From: Globodera rostochiensis
Taxonomy: Eukaryota; Nematoda; Chromadorea; Rhabditida; Heteroderidae
Length of the DNA stretch: 64,000 bases
Direction: 5' to 3'
NCBI GenBank assembly: GCA_018350325.1
Contig: JAEVLN010000016.1
Location: forward strand, 2,035,682 to 2,099,681
Shown here: positions 1 to 10,829 of the stretch, in pieces
Layout: every line of letters begins with the position of its first letter
How positions within the stretch are numbered: the stretch's first letter is position 1
The notes under the pieces: generated by a model
What the model was told of the DNA's origin: nothing
Databases searched by the model: none
What the model saw: only the letters and a program-made list of their open reading frames with translations
Program-made: the position numbers and the translations under genes

Positions 1-1740
1 CAATTTGGAGACCATATATAAGTTATTTTAGCAAAAAAAATTATTTAGCATTTTAAAACTTAAAATATCAAAAAAATAGTAAAAATNAAAATTTTTATTA
101 ATATTTATGGTTTTAAATTATTTAACTTTTGTTTTTAAAAAAGTGTGCATAATTTAAGTATTNNNTTTTTAATTTTATTATTAATTTGTTTATTGAAAAA
201 TATTGTAATATTATTTTATGTTATCTATAAGTNNNNTAACTTATTAGGTGTAAAGATATTTTATTTAAATCTCATTTATTGAAATGATGATATTCTGATT
301 ATTTTCAAGCATATTTTGTTTTTACGAATATGTCACAATATTTTTAACTTTTGATTTAAATTATAATAAGTCCTTAATGCATATAAATTTACAATTCGAT
401 TAAAACACAATTAAATGCTTAAATATATCTCAGATTAATTGCTATAATTGATTTAATTATATTTAATATTATAAAACATTTTATTAAAAATATAACTTTT
501 AATTTAATAAATTGATATAGATTTTTGAAACAATTTATTATTAAAGTCTAAAATTATAAGTATATAATTTAAAATTTTATTTTAATTTAATTTACCCTAC
601 AAATTTTGAAAATAAGGTCATTATAAAATTTTTTTAAATGTATGTTTTTTTTAACAATTTTTTATTTTTATGTTAGTATTAATAATATATTTTATATTTG
701 TTTTTATTTTAATTAAAATTTATAAATATTATATTATAAAAATAATACATTAAAATTTGAATTTTATTTTAATTTTTAATAATAATCTATTTTAAATTAT
801 ATAAATAATTTGTAATTACTAAATACGTTATGATAGGCGTTCATGTGTGATATATTTAATATCAGTAATGTTAAATCGCTTCTTGAATAAAAAAATGTCT
901 GATTGAATTTTTTTAATATTTTGAATACACTTATGTTAAGAACATTTTGTATTTATTTTAAACTTTTAAATAATTTTTTATTTTGAAATAATGATTCTTT
1001 ATTTTCATTATATTATAAAAATTTGATATAATTTAGTAACATATTAAATATTACAATTTAATTTTAAATTTAAAAATTATTTTTTTAGTTTTTATAAAGC
1101 TTAGAATAATTTTTTGTATTTTGGATTTTTTTTTTGAAAAGATTGTTTTTTAGCATCAATACTCTAATTGTCATAAAGCAAATCTATATATTTTAAAATA
1201 AAATTTACACAAATTTTTTAAATAAATCTAATAGTATGTAATAAATTGAAACTTAGATCTGCTTTTTAAGAAATCATTATTAGCAAGTTCTTGATAATAA
1301 TGAACATAAGTTTGGACTTAATAATATTTGATATAATTTTATATAATTTTTTATTAAAATTTATTCTAATATTAGATTTATTAATAAATTGGCTATCGTC
1401 TTTGAATAATAAATTTGTTATTAATTAATATATAATTTATAACAAATTTTACTTTGATTTATTATTAACAAAACAGTACATTTTTTGATGTCTTATAATA
1501 AGTAAATTTTCTTTAAACAATTTATATGCCTTATACAAATTGTAATTATATTTTAATAATAATTTAACGACCGTTTCCATCATGGATTTATGTAAAACTG
1601 CAATTTATTTTTCATAATTTTAATTTTTTTAAATATTATTCATTTATTTACTTTCAAGATTATTTTACTTTTAATTATCTTTATAAAATAAAATGTTTTT
1701 AAATGCATATCTTAAATATTTATTTTAAAATAAAAATTAA
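1..1740. other. AT-rich non-coding segment with assembly gaps
   Basis: This is extremely AT-rich sequence with no convincing exon on either strand. It contains runs of N at 87, 163-165 and 233-236, so the assembly is uncertain near the window start. Parts of it (about 45-420) are a diverged direct duplicate of about 6565-6930. Shared order includes a GCATTTTAAAA...AATATC block, then AAAAAAGTGTGC, then a TTTGTCACA/ATGTCACA block and an AATTCGAT...AAAAC block. I see no gene in it. Confidence 0.6.
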
Positions 1741-1791
1741 ATTACCGATCTCGTCCAACGCACCCCAGTCTCGGGGTCATTTCCGGTCTCC

Positions 1792-2476
1792 CAACGCACC
1801 CCATCTAATAATTTTTTAGTTACTTTTTTAAACATTTTATTTTTGAAGAAATAGTGTGCTAAAAAGAGAGAGTCAGACGGTTAGAGTAATTTGGTCATCA
1901 AGCACCCCATCTAATAATTTTTTGGTTACTTTTTTAAACATTTTTTTTTGAAGAAATAGTTGCTAAAAGAGAGAGTCAGACGGTTAGAGTAATTTGATCA
2001 TCAGCGCACCCCATCTAATATTTTTTAGTTACTTTTTTGAACATTTTATTTTTTGAAGAAATAGTGTGCTAAAAAGAGGAGTCAGACGGTTAGTAGTTTG
2101 GTCATCAACGCACCCCATCTAATAATTTTTTAGTTACTTTTTAAACATTTAATTTTTTGAAGAATAGTGTGCTGAAAAGAGAGAGTCAGACGGTTAAGTA
2201 ATTTGGTCATCAACGCAACCCATCTAATAATTTTTTAGTTACTTTTTGAACATTTATTTTTTGAAGAAATTGTGTGCTAAAAGAGAGAGTCCTACGGTTA
2301 GAGTAATTTGGTCACAACGCACCCCATCTAATAATTTTTTAGTACTTTTTTGAACATTTTATTTTGTTACTTTTTTGAACATTTTATTTTTTGAAGAAAT
2401 AGTGTGCTAAAAAGAGAGATCAGACGGTTAGAGTAATTTGGTCATCAATGCACCCCATCTAATAATTTTTTAATTA
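1792..2476. repeat. Satellite array A (~108-bp unit, six to seven copies)
   Basis: Tandem copies of a unit of about 108 bp. The unit runs CACCCCATCTAATAATTTTT, then TAGTTACTTTTTTGAACATT, then a TTTTTTGAAGAAATAGTGTG segment, GCTAAAAAGAGAGAGTCAGA and CGGTTAGAGTAATTTGGTCA. Copies differ by small indels and substitutions. The same unit forms the 5.6-kb array at 15988-21637 and a decayed remnant at 27920-28225. The array stops close to the hAT-like element beginning at 2494. The first partial copies (1750-1800) carry a CTCGGGGTC variant not seen elsewhere. Confidence 0.92.
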
Positions 2477-2493
2477 CAAGGGGTATTTGGAAT

Positions 2494-3275
2494 TAGAGAC
2501 CGGACTTGAGCTTCGAGCGAGACTCGAGACGAGATTCTCGAAAAAATCTCGGATCTCGAAAAATCTCGTGAAGCTCATTTTAGTCGAGACGAGATGTCGA
2601 GACGAGATTCTCAAAAAATCTCGGATTTCGAAAATCTCGACCCGGAACAGTCGAGATTCGAGATTTTGATGCAAATATAATTTTCAAACAGAAACTCCAC
2701 CAAATTTTGTAGGGGTAAGAAGGGAGCACTAGAAGCATGTCTGCAAAATTTGGTCACGAAATATAAGTGTTAGCGTTGAAAATCAAAAGAAAATTCAATG
2801 GTGAGGGTCTTAGTGTCTGACCAGCGAGAAAATTGTTAGAATTTTTTATGAAATTTTTCAAAAATAGTTTTTGAGAATTTTTATTCACTTTTGGGAGTGA
2901 GAGGAGGTTCAGCGGTGCCGATAGGCGCCGCCGAGAACATTTTGAATTTTTAACTCAATTTGTTAAGAGATTTGCAGCCAAAATGGAGTATGTCCGGCGG
3001 TGCCGACAGGCGCAGCCGGAGGAATTTTTTACAAAAATTGGAAATCTTTGTTAAGAAAAGCATTGTTTTTATGAAAAATTTTTGGAGTCGAGATCGAGAA
3101 TCTCGAGCTTCTTTCGAGCGAGACTCGAGACGAGATTCTCGAAAAAATCTCGGATCTCGAAAAATCTCGAAAATTCAGTTTTATTCGAGACGAGATGTCG
3201 AGACGAGATTTCTCGAGAATCTCGGTCGAGATTTTTCGAGATTTCGAGACGAGATCTCGTCTCGACCGGTCTCTA
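2494..3275. mobile_element. Non-autonomous hAT-like element (782 bp) with 8-bp TSD
   Basis: The termini are inverted: TAGAGACCGG at 2494 and CCGGTCTCTA ending at 3275. They are flanked by the identical octamer TTTGGAAT at 2486-2493 and 3276-3283. An 8-bp target duplication and a terminus fitting the YARNG pattern are hallmarks of the hAT superfamily. Both subterminal regions (about 2500-2670 and 3085-3270) are dense in CTCGAGA/TCTCGAGA-type short repeats. A hairpin core lies between them (2910-2933 and 2994-3019). The open frames across it (for example a 135-codon plus frame) are low-complexity by-products of the Arg/Ser-coding repeats. No transposase is present, so mobility would depend on an element elsewhere. 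Confidence 0.82.
2910..2933. repeat. Dispersed CGGCGGTGCC-GATA-GGCGCCGCCG hairpin, copy 1
   Basis: A near-perfect inverted repeat with 10-bp arms and a GATA loop. It is followed by about 60 bp (to about 2985) that is closely shared with the reverse strand of 51680-51735 inside the second hAT-like element. A second, variant hairpin lies at 2994-3019. It appears to be the conserved core of a transposon family. Confidence 0.75.
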
Positions 3276-3283
3276 TTTGGAAT

Positions 3284-5210
3284 TGCCCACAAAGTTTACA
3301 CGATGATTTGTTGACGCCCGAGGTTGTGTCTGTGGAGAAGTCTAACATTAATTTTTGTAAGATTTAAGAAAGTTCCATATTTTTGTCGATGCTCAAGAAA
3401 GCTTAATATATTTTCCTCTAATGATATTTTAATTAAACTTAACGACTTCAAAGCAGCACACTCAATATATTTCGATGCTTTATTTATGAATTGGTCTAAT
3501 GGCGTCACAAAAAGAGCTAAATAAGCTTTAAAAAATTTGCTTTTCCAATAATATATTATTTATTTATTACCCCTTTCATTATCAAATTTTTTATGCCAAG
3601 AATTCTGCATACTCATTTTATTATTATTTTAATGAAAATATGTAATTTGTATTTATAAATTTCTTTAATAAATTAATTGATTTTTGGAATTAAAGGTTGA
3701 GTTTATTTTTATAGCACTATTTTAAGGATATTTGGTTATAATTTTCACCATGATTATTTTATCACGCTTTATGTTGAAGGCTTGTGCCCCGCAAAGCGAT
3801 CCACTCCTCCATGCGGTGGTGGAGTGCTCACCGGCATTTCAAAACCACGGTGATTACGATGATAGTAGGTCAACTCAAAAAAACATTTCGCAAGAATAAA
3901 AATAAAAGCGGCATACCTGATTTGTATAAATTCATTGATTTATCTATTTTTTAGTTATATATAGAATTTAAAATTTTATGCATTTAGTAAAATATTTATA
4001 AAATTTGTGGCAATTATTCCTCTTGCTGGTCACAATGAGATAATAAAACAAATATAAAACATAAATCTACGATATTTTACAAGAATAATTGAATAAAAAA
4101 TGCCACAGGTCTTCAAAAACTTCTTAAAAAATAATTTTTTAATATTAAAGTTGTTTTCGTTTAGTGAGCAAAATACCAGACAAACAGCAAAAACGGGTTC
4201 TTAAAGATGTTAGTTACTGTATTTTAAATATCAATCAATGATCAAAATTTTGCACTCAATTAATATTTTTGCTGGTTGTGAGACACTGCATAATTTAAAT
4301 TTTACTTAATATTTTATGAAATATAATAATGTTCCATTTTTGTTTCAATTTTTTCTTTCTTTTTTATTTAGTGCTAGGTATCCTCGTATTTACTTCCTTT
4401 ATTAATGCAGTTTAGTAACTTTCCATCGTTCTTTATTTGACGGAATAAAATCACATCGTTTAATTATTAATTAAAAAATAAAATTATATATTAATGAAAA
4501 ATCTTATATTTATTATATCCGATAAAAAGGTACTTAACATTATTAAAAATCTTTATGATTTACATATATTTTTTTATTCCTTCAATTTTTTATTGTGCTT
4601 ATTGGCTAAGGACAACAGTTTAAAATTTTTTAAATTAATTTTTAAAGGATTAAAAATTAAATTTTAAAAATTAATGTATTTATCATTCTTTCAATTTATT
4701 CATTTAAAAAATACTGTTCTTCATTTTTATTTAACATTTTAAATACCATTTATACCCCCTTGCCCTCTCTTATACGTGTTCAGCTCGATTAACAATAAAA
4801 TAAAACCAGGCTGGTCAAATTTAAAATCTTTTTGATTTTAAAATGTGTTATTTAAATTAAATTAATGAAAAAAGGTAAACCCGCATTTGTCGCTGGTTTC
4901 CGCACTTTTCATTTTCATCACGATTTTTTTTAAATTTTAATTGATAAATAAAGGTGCTAAGTTGCAAGCAACACAATACAATTAAATAATGGTATTATAC
5001 GATAAATTAATTAATTTTCTATTATGAATAGATATAAAAAAAAATAATTGGCTGTTGAAACGACAAACTTAACTCAATTAAAAAACCAAAAGTAATGGTC
5101 ATTGTTGAAAAAAAAATTTAGTTTTTACAAAATTACACATTTTATAAATAACCAAAAAAACAGGTTTGAAAGGCAGGAAACGCATTCTTTATTGTTTATA
5201 ATTTTGCAAA
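3284..5210. other. AT-rich interval with two GC-richer islands
   Basis: Mostly AT-rich sequence. One island at 3750-3899 is described separately. A second at 4865-4925 is open on both strands for about 20 codons and is not called. Around 4041-4190 the sequence (AACAAATATAAAACAT..., then TTTTACAAGAATA, then TTGTTTTCGTTT) matches 10577-10655 as a diverged direct repeat. No complete gene is visible. Confidence 0.5.
3750..3899. CDS. Candidate exon, strand unresolved
   Basis: A GC-richer island in AT-rich surroundings. On the plus strand an ATG at 3750 opens 49 codons (start MIILSRFMLKACAPQSDPLL) with a possible GTAGGT donor after 3864. On the minus strand a frame containing YYHRNHRGFEMP runs to a GTGAGC donor, or on to a stop in the Pro/Gly-rich tail. 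Both readings look protein-like and I cannot choose between them. No family is recognised. Confidence 0.3.
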
Positions 5211-5216
5211 TAAACT

Positions 5217-6560
5217 ATCCACGGATAAAGTCAAATATATCAAGCGCTTTTTCGACACGGTTGAGGTAGTCCAAGGCAGCGCTCTCGTATTTAATTTTTA
5301 ATTTTGTAATTATTTTGATCTTTAAAAATAATTATTGTAATAGTTTTATTTTAAAAAAACGTATTTTGTTATCTCTAAATAGAAAAAATTCTGAGGCAAT
5401 ATAAAAACTTTAAAAAACTAATGCTATGATTTAAATCTAACGAGAAGGGAAATGAAAAAAGTGTATTTTATTATTTTTGAAAAACTGTTGGCACAAGGCA
5501 TATTGAGACTCAGGCGCATGTTGTGTGTTTCATTTAACGTTTATTGAAGCTTTCACTTCTTTGGTTTATGCAATTTTTAGTTAAAATAAAAAATTATAAA
5601 TAAAGTCGTTTTTGATTTTAAATATAGGAAATTAAACAAATTTGAATCAAAATTAATTTAAATCGGGAATAGTTTAGTTTTTAATATTATATTATTCGAA
5701 GCGCATAAACTTCGGCGGGATTTTATCTCGTGTGCACAAGAGATTAGTCATCCTTCTTTGCCTTATCAGTTGGTGGCTTCATTATTTTTAATCTCATAGT
5801 TTTAAACAAGCATATCAATTAAGAATTATGCGAAATTTAAATGCTTTTTTATTTTTTTTTGTTGTTGAAGTTTCTTAATTTTAAAAATGATTTTGATAAA
5901 TAAATTTGAAGTTATAGATATTACTTGGCGCCTAATAGTTCGTTTTGCTCACGGATCACTACGATTTTTGGAAAGTAATAATTTTTGTATAATTTATTTA
6001 AATATAATTTTTTTTTCACAAATTTGCTAAAAGTTTTTGCATTTTTTCTTTTATGCGTTATGGTTTACTTTTTATTTCAAACTACTCTTACTTATTCATT
6101 GTTTAAAATTGATTTACTTTTATTTAAATAAAATTAAAAAATCAAATTATTATAAATTTGAAAACTATTTTGATCATCAATTGCTTTAAATAAAGTGTTA
6201 TAAATCAATATAAATCTGTCTTTTTGTATAGGTTCTGCATTTTCTGCCGAGGATTTTGATGATCGGAGTGTTTCGGCGACTGTTTTATTTTTAATAAATT
6301 TTATACTACTGTTAAGCAAAATAATTTTTTTCATTTGAAAGATTGCTAAAAAACATTCAGCGGCTGTTATGTAAATTTTTTAAGGTTTTCTACGTGTGTC
6401 CTCTTACTGTCGACAATTTCTACTATTTGCAATAGTTTTTAAATTGTAAAATAATACATTTATTTTAAAACAATGCCTCTGACAGTTTCTTTTTTTCTAC
6501 CTTCAGTTTTACGATATAAGGCATAAGCTTGGAGGCGTTATGCCAGCTCTTCTAGCATAA
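5217..6560. CDS. Cluster of small candidate exons, strand unresolved
   Basis: Four GC-richer islands lie within 1.3 kb. Minus-strand readings are: 5217-5285 (...LDYLNRVEKALDIFDFIRG), about 5744-5800 ending ...KPPTDKAKKDD plus stop, about 5930-5965 (VIREQNELLGA with a GTAATA donor whose phase fits the previous block), and 6501-6551 (KSWHNASKLMPYIVKLK, exactly 51 nt between a CTAG acceptor and a GTAGAA donor). Plus-strand readings are also possible: for 6507-6560 an acceptor CTACCTTCAG followed by FYDIRHKLGGVMPALLA plus stop, and for the 5.9-kb island FVLLTDHYDFWK between TAATAG and GTAATA. The minus set looks slightly more like a globular protein. No family is recognised. Confidence 0.28.
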
Positions 6561-8130
6561 GTAATTAAATAGCATTTTAAAAGTTATAATATCAAATTAA
6601 ATTTTAAATTTAAATTAATATTCAAAGTTATGGTATAAAATCATTTAACTTTGGTTATTTAAAAAAGTGTGCGAAAATTAATGCAATTACGGTAATTATT
6701 AATTTCTTTCCTTGAAGCATGTTGTGATGTTTCTTTATGGTATCCACTTCGTAATAGGTTGTGAAGCGGTATTATTTTTTATCACATTTTTAGCACCGGT
6801 GCTATTCTCATTATTTTCTTATTTTCTTTCTACGGATTTGTCACATATTTTTGTATAATTCTTGAATGAATTAATATAAATTCCTTAATTTTAAAATTTT
6901 GCAATTCGATAAAAACGCTTTGAATAGATCAAGTTCTATAGTGTTAACACTAATTTACTATTTTAACACAACAGAAGTAAATTTTATGACACATTGTAAT
7001 TAGTAAATTTATAGGCATTTTTAACTTTAAATTTGATAAATTGCTAGGGATCATTATTATAATATAAATTTTTTATTAATTATTGTATAATCATAACCTA
7101 TAAACATTTTGCATTTTAATTGAATTTTACAACATTTATAAAGTATAGCTCTTAAGGAAATTACATTGTATTTTTCAACGCTAGATTACTATTGTTTTCA
7201 TTATCTTTCAGTTCAATTTGTTTTAGCAAAGCTTTTTAAAATTTAAATTTTTTAGTTTTTAAGTTTATTATAATTTTGTATAGAAGAACGTTTTTAGTTT
7301 TTTAAAACTAACACTTTTAATCCTGCATGCTTTTTTGATGCTTGCTATAAAATTGAACGATTTTTAAAAATCTAAAATAATAATAAATAAATTGTAAATA
7401 TTAATTTTATTTATCCAAATATGCGCATCCGACGAGTGTTATAGAATTGTCTTTCAATAATTCAAAGGGCGAATAACTGACTTTTTGTACCAGCATTATT
7501 GTGTTTGAGTTTTTTTTTTATTGTGCGTTGATTTGTTTTAGAAACAATTTTATTTATGTTGAACTTTTAAATAATTTATGTGCATTGAATAAAACATCCA
7601 AACTTTCCATAATACTTTTAAACATTAAATATTTAATATTCGTGATTTATTACTTTTCACAAAATATTAAATTTTTGATAAATAATGGGATTTACTTTTT
7701 GTAATTGCAATCACTCTTACTATAATTTTGAATTGAAACAATTTTTAAATAAACAAATTAATATCAAATAACAATACTTTAATTGCCATCAATTAAAACG
7801 CAATATTTCTGGAATTTAATTTAAAAAAATATCAAATTTCAATGAAAAAAATAAGATAAAAATAAAGGATTCGCTGTAATTGAAAGCCTCTGAGAAAAGT
7901 GCGCCCGTGCAAGAAAAACACTGTGTTTTAAGAAATCATTATTATGAAAGTCAATGAAAATAGACAGGAAAAATATAAATTTTGGAATTTAATAAAGCAT
8001 ATCTAATTGTTAAAATTAATATGAAAAACGACCCCAGATTCTAAGATATGATAAAATAAAATAATTTAAAGTTAACTATTATATTTTGCTAAAACAAATT
8101 ATTTAGTGGCATTGGCAGATTTTATAAAAT
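6561..8130. other. AT-rich segment, diverged copy of window start
   Basis: No supported gene. About 6565-6930 matches 45-420 in the same orientation with many substitutions and indels, indicating an old duplication about 6.5 kb apart. A 67-codon plus frame at 7501-7704 is Phe/Ile/Leu/Asn-rich, as expected by chance in this composition. Confidence 0.5.
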
Positions 8131-8174
8131 ATATTCTATCGTATTTTTTCAGAAACAAAAAAAAACACTGAATT

Positions 8175-8545
8175 TATTAAACGTCCGTGCGCCGGGGGGA
8201 GGGAGAAACAGGCACACAGCGGTTTTCCTGGTTCCGGTTCCAACGTTCGGGAACCGCGAGAATCCAGAAGCGATTTCGGAACCGAAACCGCGGAACCGTC
8301 CGAAAAATGGGACCGGGAAAACACTGGCACAACACATAGCATCTTCAGTAATGATCGTTCCATCCAACTAAAGCAATCAATTTTTAGTTTTTCTCGTCCC
8401 ATTTTGTTCATTTTCGCATAAATTAATGAGCAGATATCGGAAAAGAAAATTAAGAGAGTCATTAAAATTTGTAATAATTTTTTGGTCCCGGTGCCCTTCA
8501 TACCAAAATTGGGCGTGGCTGTCTGTAACTCCCGGCTGAGGTGTA
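8175..8545. mobile_element. GC-rich transposon-like fragment with GGTTCCGG/CCGGAACC repeats
   Basis: A GC-rich block with scattered GGTTCCG and CGGAACC motifs in both orientations (for example 8225-8320), resembling the subterminal arrays of the hAT-like elements at 2494 and 51238. Clear terminal inverted repeats and a target duplication were not found, so it is probably a decayed copy. The 121-codon minus frame crossing it (8136-8501) is judged a by-product. Its right part contains a 59-bp block (8428-8486) that recurs at 9282-9340. Confidence 0.4.
8428..8486 (+). repeat. 59-bp direct repeat, copy 1
   Basis: Begins GAGCAGATATCGGAAAAGAA. It matches 9282-9340 at 57 of 59 positions by eye, while flanking sequence is not alignable. 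This implies a much younger duplication than the other repeats in the area. Confidence 0.8.
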
Positions 8546-9281
8546 ATTATTTTTGTTCTTGAAATATAGTGAACATTTAAAATATAATAAATTATTTGCA
8601 ATTTAAAAATAAATAAATAATTTCTTTAATATAATGAAAAAATAATTATATTGTTTTAAATGTTTGTTAATGAGATTTATTATTATTCAAATAATTTTTA
8701 TCTTAATGTTAGGATTGCTTTTAACACTATGAGTTTTTAGATAATTAAATAGATAATATTTATTGCAATTTTTTGTCATTGGGTTTATTTATTTGTTTTA
8801 TAGCTGAGAAAATAATCGACGTTTCCGCCTTGTAGATTAAAAAGTCATTGCACATCATAATGTATATTATTCCAAATATATTTTTAATTCATTAATTAGT
8901 TAAACTTCAAACAATTTCGATTTGGTTCAAAATCGCAATTTGCTAAGGTTATTAATTTACTTTAACGAGGCCAAGTATTGTTAATATATATTAAAAACAA
9001 AAGGCTAAAAATGAGATATATCAAAAATTTAAATAAATTATGTTTAAGACATCTTCATTATAGTTGTTGTATTTTTAGCAATTTATGGTTTCACAATATA
9101 TTTGTTAATAACAATTAAAATATTTTTCTCTGATTCAAAATAAAACATTTATTCCTATAATTTATTCAACTGAGCAAAAACATAATGCTTTATTTGATTT
9201 TAGGGCTTTCATACCTTTCTATTTTATTTAATTTTTTTTTGATTTGGGTTTTATTTAATAAATTTTTATTAATTTGTTTCG

Positions 9282-9340
9282 GAGCAGATATCGGAAAAGA
9301 AAATTCAGAGAGTCATTAAAATTTTTAATAATTTTTTGGT
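9282..9340 (+). repeat. 59-bp direct repeat, copy 2
   Basis: Second copy of the block at 8428-8486, in the same orientation, with two substitutions. It sits in ordinary AT-rich DNA without the GC-rich fragment next to it. Confidence 0.8.
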
Positions 9341-9737
9341 TTAATTTAAATCTTTTATTGATTGGTTTTATAGTAATCTAATTATAATGAATAGCTTTAA
9401 TATATAAAAATATCTTTTAAAATGCTTGAAATTTTGCAATTTCAGATCTTTTTGTTTGACACGTCGCATAACTTGTTTCATGTTTCCTTCTCTGCAGTTT
9501 TTTTCCTTTTATGCTATGTAATACCCTTGATGTGATTTTTCCAGAACAGTTTTATACCTAAATTTTTATTTTGTTTAGCTTTTATACAATATTTGTTTTT
9601 TCTTGATTTTTGATTCTGATTCTATCTTTTGAGTGAGATTTTTATTTAAAGAAATAAATATTGCCTTTTTTCAATTATATTTATATTCAATAATTTATTG
9701 TGTCTTGAAATTGTATTTTTATTAATAATACATATAT

Positions 9738-10150
9738 TGAAATCTAATTAACCATTATTGTAAGGTAAGGTTCATAAAACAGTGTACCTTTTTTCATTTA
9801 ATATTGTATTATTTTGTATTTTCTGAAGAAATTTGTTTATATTTAAGTTTAAATAAATCTTTGTTTTAAAATTTTGCTTTTTATATTTATTTTACGTTCG
9901 ATGTAGCTATCTTTTATATTTTTGTCAGATAAATTATTTTTTCACAATATACAATATATATATATTATCAACAACTAAAGAGTATTTTTATTTTCTTATT
10001 TGTAACATTATTGTCTTTTTAATATTTGATTTTTTTCATTATCATTTATTTTTGTTGGTATTAAATTTTTTGTTAGACTTATTCTCTCGATCATTGAAAT
10101 GGCGGTTAAAAAATGTTAATCACAATTTAATTGTTTAATGATTATTAATC
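9738..10150 (+). repeat. Long inverted-repeat family member, left copy (~410 bp)
   Basis: Matches the reverse complement of 38988-39412. Anchor blocks in order are AAGGTTCATAAAACAGTGTA, CTGAAGAAATTTGTTTA, TTACGTTCGATGTAGC, TTTGTCAGATAAATTATTTT, TTATTCTCTCGATCATTGAA and TTTAATGATTATTAA. The copies differ at many positions and by indels. No long ORF is present. It could be an old MITE or a duplicated segment. Confidence 0.75.
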
Positions 10151-10317
10151 TAAATATTAATTTTTAGCTTTTAACATTAATAAATGTATGTACAATTATA
10201 AAAAGAAAAAGTACAATCTTATGCACAATTGCGCATTGCCCTTGGGCCTTATGAAAGATATTTCGATTAGTCTTTTCAACAATTAACAGTGTTTTATTTT
10301 TTAGAAAAGTTTCAAAA

Positions 10318-10395
10318 ATTTTTCTGCTTGTTGGTTTTCCACTTGGAAACCCCTCGGGAAATTTTTGAGGAAACCCGAAAGTGCCGGTCAGCAAT
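10318..10395. repeat. GC-richer palindromic fragment
   Basis: Contains nested short inverted repeats (GGTTTTCC...GGAAACC; CGGGAAATTTTTGAGGAAACCCG) similar in style to the hAT-like subterminal arrays. The minus frame of 76 codons across it appears incidental. Probably transposon debris. Confidence 0.35.
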
Positions 10396-10804
10396 TTCTT
10401 CGGTGAACTTATTGTAGAGGAAAAACATGATAAAAAGTTTAGCAGACTAAGATTATTCGACTGTTTTATATTGATTGGAGTTCTTTGCTGTTTTCATTTA
10501 TTAGTCAGCGCTAACTCAGAAATTTAAGACGTACAGTCGAACCGACAACGGCAGTGCCGGCGAACATTTTAAAAACGAATAATAAAATAACAAATATAAA
10601 ACATTAATCTATATATTTTACAAGAATAGTTGTTTTCGTTTCGCAAGCACAAAATAATAGTTAAAAACCCATTAAAGGAAAACAAAAATATGAAATGGAT
10701 ATTTTTGCTGAACAAAAAATGAAATGCATAAATTAATCGATAAAAATAAATGACAATCATAATAATTTCACGCGTTATTTAAAATACTAGGGACGGGAGG
10801 GGGT

Positions 10805-10828
10805 CGGCGGTGCCGATAAGCGCCGCCG
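10805..10828. repeat. Dispersed hairpin, copy in isolated position
   Basis: Same 10-bp arm hairpin as at 2910-2933 and 51730-51753 (CGGCGGTGCC-GATA-AGCGCCGCCG), here preceded by a G-rich run and without recognisable hAT-like ends. Indicates a decayed or truncated element. Confidence 0.7.
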
Positions 10829-10829
10829 G

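Noticed and set aside
2960..3367. 135-codon plus ORF rich in Arg/Ser
   Set aside because: Produced by CTCGAGA/GAGACGAGA repeats of the hAT-like element and runs past its end. No domain.
8136..8501. 121-codon minus ORF
   Set aside because: Spans a GC-rich transposon-like fragment and the 59-bp repeat; no recognisable domain.
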